A stretch of 64,000 bases of DNA from Artocarpus heterophyllus (GCA_025403435.1 CM046332.1:10471903-10535902); one strand, 5' to 3'; counted from the first letter of the stretch, positions 1 to 11,646 are shown. Numbers and translations: made by a program. The notes: generated by a model not told the origin, from the sequence alone.

Positions 1-839
1 CATCCACATATGCGAATATAGTTTAAGGATGTCTTTCTTCTTGTCCACAACTCGTGAGGAGTTTTAGGGACCGATTTTGAAGGCGCATTGTTCAAAAGAT
101 AACATGCAATTTGTGGTGCATATCCCCAAAAGGATAAAGGCAATGATGAATAACTCATCATGGACCTCATCATGTCCAACAAAGTCCTATTCCTTCTTTC
201 CACTACGCCATTCTGCTGCGGAGTGCCCGACGTAGTCAAATGGGATAAAATCCCATTCTCTAACAAGTGTCCCAAGAACTCATCAAAAAAGTATTCTCCA
301 CCTCGATCAAATCGAAGTGCCTTTATGGGTCTACCCAATTGCTTTTCCACTTCAGCCCGAAACTCCCTGAACTTGTCAAAAGTTTCGCTTTTGTGGTGCG
401 TTAGGTACACATACCCATATTTTGAGTAATCGTCAATAAAAGTGACGAAGTACTCATACCCTCATCGTGCCCAGATGTTCATCGGTCCGCAAACATCACT
501 ATGCACAAGTTCTAGAAGCCCTTCGGCCCTATTGCCCTTAGACCCGTATGGTCTTTTGGTCATTTTACCCTCCAAACAAGATTCACATTGAGGTATAGAT
601 TCCACCTTTAAGTGACTTAAAGGTCCATCCCTTACCAACCTTTGAATCCTATTCAGGTTAATATGACCAAGGCACAAATGCCAAAGATAAGTCTTATTAG
701 AGTGAGAAGTTTTAAGTCTTTTAGAGTTATTATCATTTACCTCAGCATTAAGCAATAAGTCCATCTTAGGTTTGATAAAATACAGATTATTTTGCATCCA
801 TCCAGAACAGATAAAAGATTTGTTTTTACGAATCACCAC
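1..839 (-). pseudogene. copia GAG-pre-integrase and integrase core (decayed, partial)
   Basis: The frame 839-462 holds the integrase N-terminal zinc-binding HHCC module: H and H in WHLCLGHINL, then CESC, followed by the start of the catalytic core (LELVHSDVCGP, with the first catalytic Asp). Left of 462 the homology continues but hops between frames. Pieces matching the copia integrase region downstream of the GTPQQNG motif can still be read on the - strand between about 430 and 1, for example the SMMSYSSLPLSFWGYA-like segment near 165-110. Integrase would insert the cDNA into the genome. Multiple frameshifts make this copy non-functional. RT and RNase H are expected further left, outside the window. 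Confidence 0.85.
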
Positions 840-1983
840 TTTTCATTAAAAGATACCACGTAGGAGTCTTTAAATAAACAAGATACATAAATTAAATTCC
901 TTTTAAATTTAGGAACATAAAAACAATCTTGCAAAAATAAATTCCTATAATTATCAAAGTAAAGATGGACGTCTCCCACTACTTCCACTGAGACCAAGCA
1001 TCCATCGCCCATTCGAAGCATAAAGTCCTCATAAAGCAGACTTCTCGTTTCTTTGAACCCCTGCAGAGAAACACAAATATGATTAGTTGCACTGGAATCT
1101 ATGACCCAGATGTCACTTGATTCCTCAACCAAACAAGTTTCTAAATATAGAAGATCACACCTACCTCCTTTGGAAAGAAAGTCCTTGCAATGCTTCTTGA
1201 TATGTCCGACCTTTCCACAGAAGAAGCACTTAAGCTTCTTTGGGTTCTTCTTTTTCTTCTTCTTGCTCTTGGCAGCAGCAGGAATAGAAGACTTCCCGTT
1301 TTTGGCCCGTTGCTTCTTTCCATTCCGTGAGTTAGGATTGGAAGCAGAAGCAGCTACCATGTTGGCCTCACCACCAACAGGGGACTCCCTGATCAGTAGT
1401 TCGAACTCCTGTAACTGTTTCATTAGTTCTATTAAGGTCATATCACGTCTATTGCTTAAATTAAAAGTAGCTCTAAACGGAATAAATTCCTTAGACAGAG
1501 TCTCAAAAACCATAGTTATCTGAGTTTCAGCATCGATGTCGACTCCATTGGTTTGGCCTCAACGAGGTAACCCATGACCAATATCATGTGCTCCTTTACA
1601 GATGTCCCCTGTCTCTGTCTACAGTTTAAGAGTTTCTGAAGAGCCCCTTGCCGCTTTGTTATGGCCTGGCCTCCAAACATATCCTCAAGATTATCCAAGA
1701 TCTGCTTTGCAGTCTCATAATCCTGATGTTGAGCCTGCAGCACGTTGTTCATGCTAGCCATAACATAGCAGCGGGCCTGATCATTAGCATCTTTCCAGTG
1801 ATCATACGCTTGGAATTGCTCATTACTTGAGTCTCCCGTAGGCTCGGGAGGACAAGGGGTTGTCAGTGCATATTTTAGTTTCTCAAAGGACAGGACGATA
1901 TCCAGGTTCCGTTTCCAATAGTTATAATTCTCACCAGTTAATTAGTTTTTGTCAAGTATCAATGATAAAGCATTTTTAGACAT
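833..1983 (-). pseudogene. copia gag with CCHC zinc knuckle and protease start (decayed)
   Basis: The Gag reading frame starts at the ATG at 1983 and meets a TAA at 1944-1942 (codon 14). It then continues in frame through a UBN2-type gag core, including LDNLEDMFG and the VKEHM stretch, to a stop near 1516. A 1-nt-type frameshift around 1540-1520 moves coding into the frame running 1513-833. That part has a basic Lys-rich linker and a canonical zinc knuckle, CFFCGKVGHIKKHC (CX2CX4HX4C), for RNA binding. It is followed by the retropepsin active-site region reading DSSATNH, where copia proteases normally have D-S-G-A; the Gly to Ser change should harm catalysis. Gag would package element RNA and protease would process the polyprotein. 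This copy is a pseudogene. Confidence 0.88.
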
Positions 1984-2933
1984 TTTCAATTTATAATAAA
2001 GAATCATATACCAAACATAAGCAAACATATTATAATTTAGTAACATAACAAAATCATGCAAAATTATACAAATGTGTTTATGTGTCAAAACCTTGAAAAT
2101 ATCACAACCTTACAACAATAATTCCCAACAAAGAATTCAACAAGCTCCTAGGGGAGTTATGCCAAATTCAATCAGGAACACGGATCCCCTCCTGATTAAT
2201 ATATGTCATCCAAGACCCGTATGATCCAGCATATATTAATAATCATTTCTTTGGCCATTAATTTTATTAACAGAGCTCCTAGGAGAGGTTAATAATAAAA
2301 TTAACATGAGTGTATAACCATCATTTCAATATTTTATCCATGATCACCACTTAGGGGTGTGCAACCATAAATCATACTAAAATACCTTATCCTTTCAGAG
2401 ATCCAATCTGGTACATGATAGAAATCCCTTCATAGGGGTCGGGACCACCATGTTCTGCCTATGGACCAACGATGGAGGCCTTAGGTGCTCTCTTCGAAAA
2501 CCTTCTCCCACTTAATCTTTTGAAATCAAGGTTTTATTTTAAGAATATGCATGAACAATTTTAATATGAGCGGCACTCCCTATTCTATATGACATGTTAT
2601 CAATATACATGATAAATCATATTATAATGCAGACAAGCAAAGCTACAAGCAAAATAATAATAACCATAATATTATGGTTCCACCCTAGAGAATAGAAAAC
2701 TAAGATTACAAGAGAATAATCGAGACATTTATCGATTCTTCATCCTTGAATCTTAAGCTGTATCCTTCTTCATGCAATACCCATCTTCAAGTCTTCAATC
2801 CTGTATGAATCAAATACTTCATATTTCCAGTCATACCTAAATTTAATGTTTCTTAGAATCGCCTCAAAAAAATAAAATTAAAACTGTACCAAAAAATTGC
2901 ACCTTTTTTGGAAACTTTTTCTAGCTCTCGGTA

Positions 2934-3114
2934 TCGGCCTGCCGATTTGATAGATCGGCCTACCGATCCATGAAGGTTCGACTTGCCGAACTGAAATTTT
3001 GGCCTGCCGACAGAGCCAGTCAATTTCTGCCCCACTGATGGCCTGCCGGACCACGCGTCCGGCCTGCCGATCCGAGACCATCGGCCTGCCGAACTGTGAT
3101 GTCCGGCATGCCAA
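2934..3114. repeat. Phased palindrome array in copia leader (8 units)
   Basis: Eight copies of an interrupted palindrome close to TCGGCCTGCCGA start at 2934, 2955, 2978, 2999, 3038, 3059, 3081 and 3103. Spacings are 21, 23, 21, 39 (one unit apparently lost), 21, 22 and 22 bp. The intervening 9-11 bp do not resemble each other. The same motif recurs in other LTRs in this window. Confidence 0.85.
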
Positions 3115-3599
3115 CCGAGCAGAAATCCCTTATTCTAGAAAATACAATTTTAATATAATTCATCAATTTTATTTTCAACAATTCAAAAACATAAAATTAG
3201 AGACTCAGGAAATACCTAGGGGCGCCATCATCATTCTTCTAGATCCGTCTTCTCCGAATAATTATTTAATTACAAAATTCTTATAGATTTAAAATAAATA
3301 ATAATTCCTAGACGGAGATGATAGTCCGTCATCTAATTACATGAAAAACTTAGATACATATTCTAACCTCCAAGGAACCATAACCGGTATTAATTAATTA
3401 ATAAATAATTAAACAATAATTTAAACAACCATAATTAATTAATAAATATTCACCACATAATCCATGACAACATATATAATTTATAGAAACCTAGAGTGTC
3501 AACTCTCTATAAAATTCAATTCAAGCATAGGAAAGATTAAGATCACAAAATTTATGCATATAACATGATCACAAACTCGTAAATTTATATAAAAACCAT

Positions 3600-3612
3600 G
3601 GCTCTGATACCA
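3600..3612 (-). other. Primer binding site (tRNA-iMet) of copia element
   Basis: The - strand reads TGGTATCAGAGCC, complementary to the 3' end of initiator methionine tRNA. It lies 2 nt inside the LTR end (CTAACA), as is usual for Ty1/copia. It fixes the LTR boundary at 3615 and the element's orientation. Confidence 0.92.
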
Positions 3613-4000
3613 ATTGTTAGAAAAACGTTACGCAGCGAAATTTTAAAATTTTTCATTAGAGTAATTTCTAAAACACAAATTTGGCATACTATATGTATAA
3701 ATTAAACAGATCTTATTAACCTTTGTGTGTGAAGAACCTCCGCAACCTGTAAAGAGAAGTAACATTCCAAAAAAGCCTCAACCAACTGATCTTCTTTGCT
3801 ATTCTCTATCCACAACCGGAGTGAGTGTGGGCTCACACGTACAACTCTTCCACCTGTAACTCTCCTTCTAACCAATAGAGAGAACCCAAAGCTAGTGTTC
3901 GTGATTTGTGAACAAAAGCTCTCAGGGAGTTTTCATATGCTTACTAAAAGAGTATCACTCTTAATCTCTCAATTGATTTGAGTAAATCATGAGACTCACT

Positions 4001-4011
4001 CCCTTTATATA
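4001..4011 (-). promoter_or_regulatory. TATA box of copia LTR
   Basis: The - strand reads TATATAAAGGG, a perfect plant TATA element. It sits about 390 bp from the downstream LTR end, a sensible place for the U3/R boundary. In the solo LTR the equivalent site (about 41490-41505) is degraded. Confidence 0.7.
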
Positions 4012-4130
4012 GTTATTGGTCCTGGGGTCAGTCCTTATCAAATTAGGTCTCAAAAACTCGAAACAGAATCAAGTTCGGATCAATATCTGATAAGATCCGT
4101 GTGAAAACGCGTAATCTTATCTCTCGCTGA

Positions 4131-4184
4131 TCGGCAGGCCGAAGACCCTGATCGGTAGGCCAAACAGGTCAATCGGCAGGTCAA
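4131..4184. repeat. Phased palindrome array in copia LTR (3 units)
   Basis: Units TCGGCAGGCCGA, TCGGTAGGCCAA and TCGGCAGGTCAA start at 4131, 4152 and 4173, exactly 21 bp apart. They are in the opposite orientation to the leader array of the same element, judged by the central AG instead of CT. Confidence 0.85.
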
Positions 4185-6681
4185 ACTCTTGCACAAATAT
4201 CTCCGTGAATCTTTTATTTTTCACCCGAGATTATATAGGATAAGGTCTCAGTTTTGATTCAAATAACCCAATAGAAAAGTTATCTAATCAAAACAAACTT
4301 TATCAAGATAATCTCTAAGAAAATAAATCAATTCATAATAATTCTACAAGTTTATCTTGATCTAATTTATCCAAAATTAAATCAACCGTAAACAGACAAG
4401 AATTATCTGATCCTAATAATTCAACAAGTTTATCTTAAATTAATTTCTTACAAAATTAATTCAACCGATAAACAAACATGAATTATTTAATTCTTTCAAA
4501 TTTTAAACCAATTTGATAAATCCGACATAAGTCACCAAATATTAGAAAAGCACGCCGTGTCGTTACAGGATTTTGTAAGCTAGCAAAGGGGACCAAAATG
4601 GACCTATAAAGTTCAAGCTCATGATAATTATGAAATCCAATATCCCAGATATACATTTCACAATTATCAACTCCAAAGCTACTCCACTAAAAGGTTGGAG
4701 CTGCACTCTCAAACTTTATAGAATTACGAAGCTCGTGCAGCTAAGTTTCCATGACATATCATAGTATATCGTATCCCATATGATAATCCATAATCGACTT
4801 AAGGACAAGTTCTGTCTTACTATCCCGATTATTTTTATCTTACGTTCCATTATCTCACAATTAGAAAACTTACCATCTAAAGATAGTATACCATTTGGTT
4901 ACACCTATGTATCCAAATGGTTGAGCACTCCAGTTTTCAATTACAGGACAACGCATATAAGAGGATATCATTTCTCCTAAAGAGGAGCTATGGATTCCAT
5001 ATCTATGAATAACAAGTCTACGCTATCAAGAGTCATGCCTCCAACGTACCGGCATGCATATCACTATTGAGATGTGGATGTCACCCTTTGGTACATCAAA
5101 AGACACAAGTCGAGATAACGGGCCCACTATTCATTTCAGGATTAAGATACAATACAAATGACCGTCTAAAGTGAATCGATTTGCCGAGACAGAATTATTA
5201 ATCCAAATCAATTCACTTTGTGTCCCGATCCAACACATCGTCACCTATGACAATGCGCTAATGTTTCTATTCACGGAGTCCAACTCCGATGGTCAAGACA
5301 AACCATCTCCCTAAATGGGATATAGACAACATAAAAATCTTTACATGAATAAAGCGCCCAACTTTATTCCCTCAATTGCGGATCATATGTTTTAGACCAT
5401 CTCCTTAAAAATCGTGTCTTTCGCATAATCAGTCCATCATATGCCCAATTCTTAAGGTTTAGATTGACAGTCTTAGACTACTGTTTGCTTAACATACATT
5501 CAACAAATATGAACGTAAAGAGGACAAGATTTGGTATATATAAATGAATAAATTCTTTATTTATAAAAATGTCTCTAAAAACGTATTACATTTTTACTCC
5601 TTAGGGCATATATGTCTAACTAAAACAACTACCGTTGTTTTGAAATGGTTAATTATGAAACAAAATAATAAATACAAGTAAACATGAGCTGGGCCCCATT
5701 GGACCCACATTAGAGTGCACACATGGTATCAACAATAAAATATTACAATCATAGTCCAATTCGAGAGATAAAAATTTAAATAATACATGCCTTGATTAAA
5801 ATAAAGAAATAGCCTAAGCATTATTCCTATGACTCACATGTCTGTTTTGTTGCCTCCTAATCGATCATAAGCTGTAATCCACCTATGGGGAAAAGGTTTT
5901 AAAACAAATAAAGAAATGTAAGTGAAAGGCTTAGTAAGACTAAATTTAGAAAACATTAATTTAAACATATAATTCATTTTTAAACAAAAGCTGTAAAACA
6001 AGATAAATAAATAAACAAATAACTAACTAAAGCTCATTAAATTTATTCATACCGATTAATCATTTATTCATCCATAGACAGTCTCATTATCATGTTTTCG
6101 GTAAAGCCATATGAATCACCACCGAAGTGGCCCAGTTGGGTTTTGGGATCGGCCCCCAAGGTCGCGCTCCCCATGACCTGTTCTCTATACATGGCATTAT
6201 GCTCTATTTTATCATTCCAGATGGTACTACTCGACACGTCCAGTGTCATATCATTATCATGTCTCATTTACCAGATATTCTTATTAAGTTCATTATGATC
6301 ATTCATTATTTAGCCAGCAATGAAAATAAGTAATAAACTTCATTTCTTGAAAACATTTAAAAGAAAATGCTTTGTGGCCAAAACCCTTTAAAAACATGGC
6401 TACCAAAGAGAAGAGATAGAAGTCCTACCTCGATACTCTGCATTGCAGCTCAGCATCGCGATTTTGACCTGCTATGCGTTAGCTCCACGGAATCATGAAC
6501 AACCTTAAATAGGAACTGGATCCGTCAACATCTAGCTTAAGGTGTTCTACGCAATTATACTATCTTATGGTAACTTAGTGTGCCATTTAGATTCACAAAA
6601 TCATGCCATAAGGATAACATCCCTATCTATAGTTTTAAATAGTAAAAATCGATGAAAAATCACAAATTTTACAAAGTCTGG

Positions 6682-6827
6682 TCGGCCATCAAACCCTTTG
6701 GTCCTACTGGCCGAACCGATGTGGGACCGGCCTACCAAACACCTCTAGGTTTGGCCTGCTGACAATATGAGTCCGGCATGCTGGACTCATGAATCTGGCC
6801 TACCGATGATCAAGATCGACCTGTCAA
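6682..6827. repeat. Phased palindrome array in LTR fragment
   Basis: Degenerate units related to TCGGCCTGCCGA start near 6682, 6727, 6751, 6773, 6795 and 6816, with an inverted-looking partial unit near 6704. Spacings among the last five are 24, 22, 22 and 21 bp. The units have decayed mostly by C-to-T and G-to-A changes. Confidence 0.7.
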
Positions 6828-7387
6828 ATTGAAAAAATCTAAGGACCTGAAACTTCGAATCTCAGCGTCCCCAAGCCCAAGATCTTATTTTAAACTTGTT
6901 TTTCAATTCTCAGAGCATGCATAATGTTCATAAATGATAAAAAAATGTACTAAAACACTTTTAAACACATTTAAACAAGATTTACATTGAAAATTTTAAA
7001 GAAATCCAAAAATGAAGAAAAATAGAGAAAAAGAAAAAAAAAACTTGATTCAATCCAATTTTCATCAAATTGAACCTAGATTCTAGATGATTTGAGTTCC
7101 ACTAACTTAGATTCAAGGTTTCCTAAGCTAAAACAAACTCAAATTCAACATTCAAAGAAAAATTAAAGTTTAAGTCAAAATTTGAAATTTTGAAAAAAAA
7201 GTTAAACTAACCTTGAATCCAAGCTTGAAATTGAGTTTGTGTTAGCTCAATTACGTTCCTAGGCGTCCACTCCAGCTGAGAATCGAAACTTGAGCTTCAA
7301 AATTTTGAATCAAAGAGAGAGAAAGAGAGAGTGAAACATACAAAGAGAGAATCTGAGAGAGAATGAGGGAGTGAGGAGAGTGAGAGG

Positions 7388-7396
7388 AATAAATAG
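7388..7396 (-). promoter_or_regulatory. TATA-like motif of LTR fragment
   Basis: The - strand reads CTATTTATT. It is conserved at the matching place in the sister LTR (30357-30365), and in both it is followed downstream by a CT-rich leader (GA-rich on the + strand). Confidence 0.55.
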
Positions 7397-7526
7397 AGGA
7401 GAAGGGTGGCTTGCAGAGTAAAAACCATGTTCCAACACACAGTTTAATTATGTTCAAATGACGTCATGGCACACTAATTCACCATTTCATTTACTAATCT
7501 TGCAAAATTAAATTATGGGTGTTACA

Positions 7527-7790
7527 AAAAACTTTGTGGCTGAAGTTTTAGTTACAACAAATATTTATTTAAAGTTGTGACTAAATGGACATTAGTTATA
7601 TAAAAATATTATGACTATTAGTTTTATCAAAATTATTATGACTAAAAGTTTAGTTTTTTTAGGGGCTTTTAAGGTATATTAGTATTAATAACTTTATTTT
7701 TTTTATGAGTGTCATATATCCACTTCAGTAAAGGAAAAGGAAGAACGAAAAATGGGAAATAGGAAATATCCAATTGAGTAGGACTTTACG
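7527..7790. repeat. AT-rich repeat remnant related to 14222-14460
   Basis: The phrases TTGTGACTAAATGGACAT and TTATTATGACTAAAAGT recur, slightly changed, at 14350-14440. This suggests a shared non-autonomous element, but no clear ends were found. No gene is seen here. Confidence 0.4.
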
Positions 7791-7796
7791 TAGAGA

Positions 7797-8145
7797 TGCA
7801 ACAATGGGCCGGGACCGGTGGGCTGGCTCGAGCCCGTCCTGATACAGTGATGGGTCGGGCCGGCACGATCCGGCACTGTTCACGGCCCGACACGGCCCAT
7901 AAATACTTGTGGGCTGGGCCGGGCCGGGCCAATATATGTTGGCCCATGGAAAATCATGGGCCGGGCTGGGCTGGGCTGGGCCTGGGCTGGCCTGGCCCGT
8001 CTATGCCCACAATGGGCCGGCCCATCTAGGCCCACAATTAGCCAGCCCACCGGCCCAGGTTGGGCTGGCCCATCTAGGCCAACAATGGGCCGGCCCATCT
8101 AGGCCCATACAGGGCCACAATGGGCCAACCCATTGTGGCCCAATT
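7797..8145. repeat. Left subterminal TGGGCC/GGCCCA array of hAT
   Basis: More than 20 copies of GGGCC or GGCCC cores are packed in about 350 bp, many as palindromes such as TGGGCCGGCCCA. hAT transposases bind short subterminal repeats, so these are candidate transposase sites. TGGGCC is also the plant site-II/TCP core. Open frames across this tract are a by-product of its composition. Confidence 0.8.
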
Positions 8146-8169
8146 TCATATATATATATATATATATAT

Positions 8170-9150
8170 TTAGATGTATTTTTTCATGTTCATTCACGGG
8201 TGAACATGGCTGAGTATGCCTTCCCCAGTAAGTCATGTAAGGCTCATTGTAAGTCATGTATTGTCACATCAAAAGACGATACATTAATATATATATTATT
8301 TAATACATATAAGAATTAAATATTATATAATACATATACATGCCATATTCACCCGTGAATGAATAATTGAATATGCCATGAGATTTCTCCAATGCAATCA
8401 CATCACAATACGTCTGCCAAGTTCTTTTTCTTCTCTTTTCATTTCTTTTTATTTTTTTATTTTTTCCTTGTAGGCATGCTTTGCTTTTGAGAAGTAAAGT
8501 TGAGAATCAGATGCTGAATCTGTAGGTTATGTATTATCACATCAAAATACTATACATTTAATATATATATTATTTAATACATGTAAGAATTAAATATTAT
8601 ATAATATATATACATGCCATATTCACCCATGAGTGAACATAGCATTAGATCCCCCATGCACATCACATTGCAATAGGCCTGACAAGCTCTTTTTCTTTTC
8701 TTTGCATTTTTAAAATTTTTTTCTTGTAGGTATTGTTAGTATGTGTGGAGCTTAATTATTACCCTGACGGCCTGACGCAGATTGCCCCTATGCAGAGGTT
8801 GTACGCGGATCGACTTTCATGGTAAGATTGACGTGGGGGTTAGAAGAGGGGTGGTAAACCCTCCTCCCGGGGGTTGTAGGGGGCGGAGCCCCTTGGGCAA
8901 AAATTTTATATGCAAGTTTATTTTACATAAGGGTAGTTTAGGTTTTTTACATAAGGCATGCTTTGCTTTGAAGAAGCAAAGCTAAGAATCGGATATTGAG
9001 TCTATAGGTCATGTATTATCACATCAAAATACTATACATTTAATATATATATATTATTTAATACATATAAGAATTAAATATTATATAATTTATGCATGCC
9101 ATAATCACCCGTGAGTGAACATGGCATTAGATTCCCCTATGCAATTATAA
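8170..9150. repeat. Three-copy AT-rich module inside hAT 5' region
   Basis: A roughly 120-bp module occurs at about 8250-8365, 8530-8640 and 9010-9120. It runs from TATTATCACATCAAAA through an AT stretch with ATTAAATATTATATAAT to CACCCGTGAATGAA or GAGTGAACAT. The second and third copies also share the upstream GGCATGCTTTGCTTT block, so part of this is a larger duplication. The third copy is preceded by a GC-rich segment (8760-8910) found only there. No coding potential is evident. Confidence 0.75.
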
Positions 9151-9543
9151 AGGGGCAGGCCTAACATAGAGGCTCAGAAGAAAGGCCTGCAATGTGCAAA
9201 GCTGAAACGTTAAGTCTTCAGCGAATTGTCTAATTAAGTTACACTTGAAAGAAAAAAAATAAAAAAAGATTTAAAAAATAAAAAAATAAAAAAATAAACT
9301 TTTTTACCTATAAATAAACGTAGAACATTCATAGAGATACTCATTCAACAAACTTCTAAGATCTTATGTATTGTCTTGTTTTTTAGATTACTTCGAGTTC
9401 TTTAGAAAGGAAAAAAAACTTGAAGTATAATTTATTTCATTTGTTGTTCATTAATTTTGTATTGTTATAAGTTAATTTTATTGTGTAATTATTTTATTTA
9501 ATTTTTATGTTACGTTGATTTATTGTTATTTTTTATTGAAGCT

Positions 9544-11646
9544 ATGGCACCATCACCTAGAGGGAGAGCCAACATTTCACATTTAGTGATCAACGAAGAA
9601 GAACAATTTAATGATCCACTGGAAGAAATTGGAGTTGACTTGCTATCTCAAGTTGATGGCTCCTCTGAAGTCACTCGTAAGGGCAAAAAGAAAATTCAAC
9701 GAACTTCACCAGTTTGGAATTACTTTGATCTCGTAACACGTACAAACGAGCATGGTGCAATAGAAGAGTGCGCAATTTGCAAAGTATGCAAACAAGACTA
9801 CACAGGTAAATCCTCTTCTAGCACTGGTCACTTAGAAAGGCATCACAAAAAATGCGAAGCTAAGCATGGTGTAGGTGGTGTTGATTGTCGTCAACAAACA
9901 CTTCAATTTAGCCCTGATGGTAGTGTTACCAATTGGTCATATGACCAACAAAGAGCAAGAGAATGACATGCTAGATATTTGGCTAGTGCTCAACAACCAA
10001 TTAGTCTTGCTGATGATCCAGCCTTTGAGGAGCACATTCAAAATGCCTATAATCCACAATATAGGCGTGTTTCAAGAACTACCACAAGAGCTGACACCAT
10101 GAAAGTTTTTCATTCAATGAGGGAAAAGTTAGTAACTGAATTTAATTCATTCACTGCATCTGTTGCATGCACATCTGATTTGTGGGAAGGTTGTACCAAA
10201 ACTAGTTATATCTGTGTAACTGCACATTCTATGGATAAAGATTGGTCTTTTCAAAAAAGATTAATTACTTTTCGACCAATGCCTTATCCGCATGATGCCA
10301 AGGCCATTCATGATGTCATCATGGAAGTTTTTGATTTTTATGGCATTAAAGAAAAGGTTTTGAGTATCACATTTGATAATGCATCTGCCAATACTGCTGC
10401 TATTAACCTTTTCAAAAGAACATTGAGACCACAACATGGCGAAACACTTTTTCACCAAAGATGTGCTTGTCATATTATTAACTTGTGTGTTAAAGATGGC
10501 ATGAAATTTTTTCAAGGTTATTTGGAAAATATTCGAACGGCCTTGGGTTACATAGCAAGTTCTGGCTCTCGAATTGAAGAGTTTGCTAAGCTTTGCAAAA
10601 GAGCAAGCATGAAACCCAGAAAACTTCCAACTGATATAGGACACCGGTGGAATTCAACATATTTGATGCTGAATGCATGCCTACCATACAAAGAGGTCAT
10701 AACCGCATATTACAACTTGAAGAATCCAACTGAGCTGCTTCAAGAATTTGATTGGCAAATTGCTTCATGCTTTTACAATTTCTTAAAGGTTTTTTATGAA
10801 GCCACTCTCCAACTCTCAGGTGTGTACTATCCCACCTCTCCTCATGCATTACATAAGTTGTACGACATTGCTGCAACATTCGATATGCATAGAGATTTTG
10901 ACATGTTTAAGGAATCTGTTGAGTTCATGGAACAAAAATTCAAAAAATATTAGGAGCGTGTTCCATCGTTGTATTGCATAGCTGCTGTATTGGATCCGAA
11001 AGTTAAATTAGCTGGTGTTGAATATTTGCTTAAGGGTATGGCGGAAAAATTAAGGGTGCATTCTGACATCATAACCATTCAAAATGTGCAAGCAAAAGTT
11101 AACAACATATTTACTGCATATAATGAAAAATATGGAGGAGGTCAAACAATATCCCCTGCACCTTTAGCAAATACTATTTCTATACCACATGGTTTTTCAT
11201 GGGCAAGTATGATTAGCTACACCGGATTTGGTTTCGGTGCATCGTCTACATCTTCAACACGCAGTGAATTGGAAAACTATCTGGAAACAAATTTTGCGGC
11301 ATTCATTTTCAATGAGCAAGGTGGTGGTTATGATTTCAATAAGTTTGCTCTTTTGTCATTTTGGAGATCACAGTTAATAACTTTTCCTGTGCTCTCTAAA
11401 ATGGCTTATGATATACTAACCATACCAGTATCCACAGTTGCAAGTGAACAAGTATTTAGTTGCAGTGGTAGAGTACTTGATGAACGGCGTGCACGTAAGA
11501 GTGACGATATTCTGGAAGCAGTAATGTGCGACAAAGATTGGGAGGATGCTCGTAGAAGAAGCCAAGAAGTTCAAGATGATTGGGTTGATGACTTTGAAAA
11601 TTTGGACATTTCTGATACTCCCACTGGAGTAATACGTTGTAATTAA
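9544..11646 (+). pseudogene. hAT transposase (BED zinc finger, RICESLEEPER-like), two in-frame stops
   Basis: One uninterrupted frame of 700 codons is broken only by TGA at 9964-9966 and TAG at 10951-10953. The first ATG in frame is 9544. Domains in order: a BED zinc finger at about residues 56-104 (C79, C82, H96, H100/H101, C104) for DNA binding; the RNase H-like hAT core with TFDNASANTAA and the LFHQRCACHIINL region; and the C-terminal hAT dimerisation region with YDILTIPVSTVASEQVFS, the hallmark of the superfamily. The product would cut and paste the element after binding its ends. Since the two nonsense changes are the only lesions I see, inactivation looks recent or selection lingered. 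Host-domesticated relatives exist, but the intact element ends and the stops argue against domestication here. Confidence 0.88.

Larger units (their letters stand above)
1..5620 (-). mobile_element. Ty1/copia LTR retrotransposon, left part cut by window edge
   Basis: Reading leftwards, the element shows a 5' LTR (3615-5620), a tRNA-iMet PBS, a leader (about 1984-3599), gag from 1983, a protease remnant, GAG-pre-integrase and integrase core that runs off position 1. The order gag-protease-integrase, with integrase ahead of any RT, is diagnostic of Ty1/copia. The coding region carries an in-frame stop at gag codon 14, frameshifts and a broken integrase frame, so it is not autonomous. It sits inside a chromovirus-like LTR whose right part resumes at 5621. 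The other LTR and the RT/RNase H would lie left of the window. Confidence 0.9.
3615..5620 (-). mobile_element. 5' LTR of the copia element
   Basis: The LTR starts TGTTAG on the + strand next to the PBS and ends near GTCTAAC at 5620 (the expected CA end is altered). A second, diverged copy of the whole LTR occurs as a solo LTR at 41102-43017 in the same orientation; the blocks 4560-5620 and 41950-43017 are especially alike. It contains a TATA box (4001-4011) and a three-unit palindrome array (4131-4184). Confidence 0.88.
5621..7526 (-). mobile_element. Chromovirus-like LTR fragment, interrupted by the copia element
   Basis: This stretch is homologous to the solo LTR at 28694-30640 in the same orientation. 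Shared landmarks are the block around 6112-6200 (ACCACCGAAGTGGCCCAG), the block around 6470-6490 (GCTATGCGTTAGCTCCACGG), a CTATTTATT promoter motif, GA/CT tracts and a GGTGTTACA end. Its left part is missing because the copia element sits against it at 5620/5621; the rest presumably lies left of the window. It holds a palindrome array at about 6682-6827. No coding region is present. Confidence 0.8.

Noticed and set aside
2934..3114. CRISPR-like look: short palindromes with regular unique spacers
   Set aside because: Eukaryotic retrotransposon context, spacers only about 10 bp, no cas genes. The regularity is reported as an LTR motif array instead.
7909..8319. 136-aa Gly/Pro/Trp-rich frame, and similar frames on both strands at 7796-8098 and 11893-12229
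   Set aside because: These are translations of the TGGGCC/GGCCCA arrays at the hAT ends; such repeats stay open by composition.
8760..8910. GC-rich GGGGGCGGAGCCCC segment as a possible organellar insertion or rRNA piece
   Set aside because: Too short and without recognisable plastid, mitochondrial or rRNA sequence; left as part of the hAT interior.
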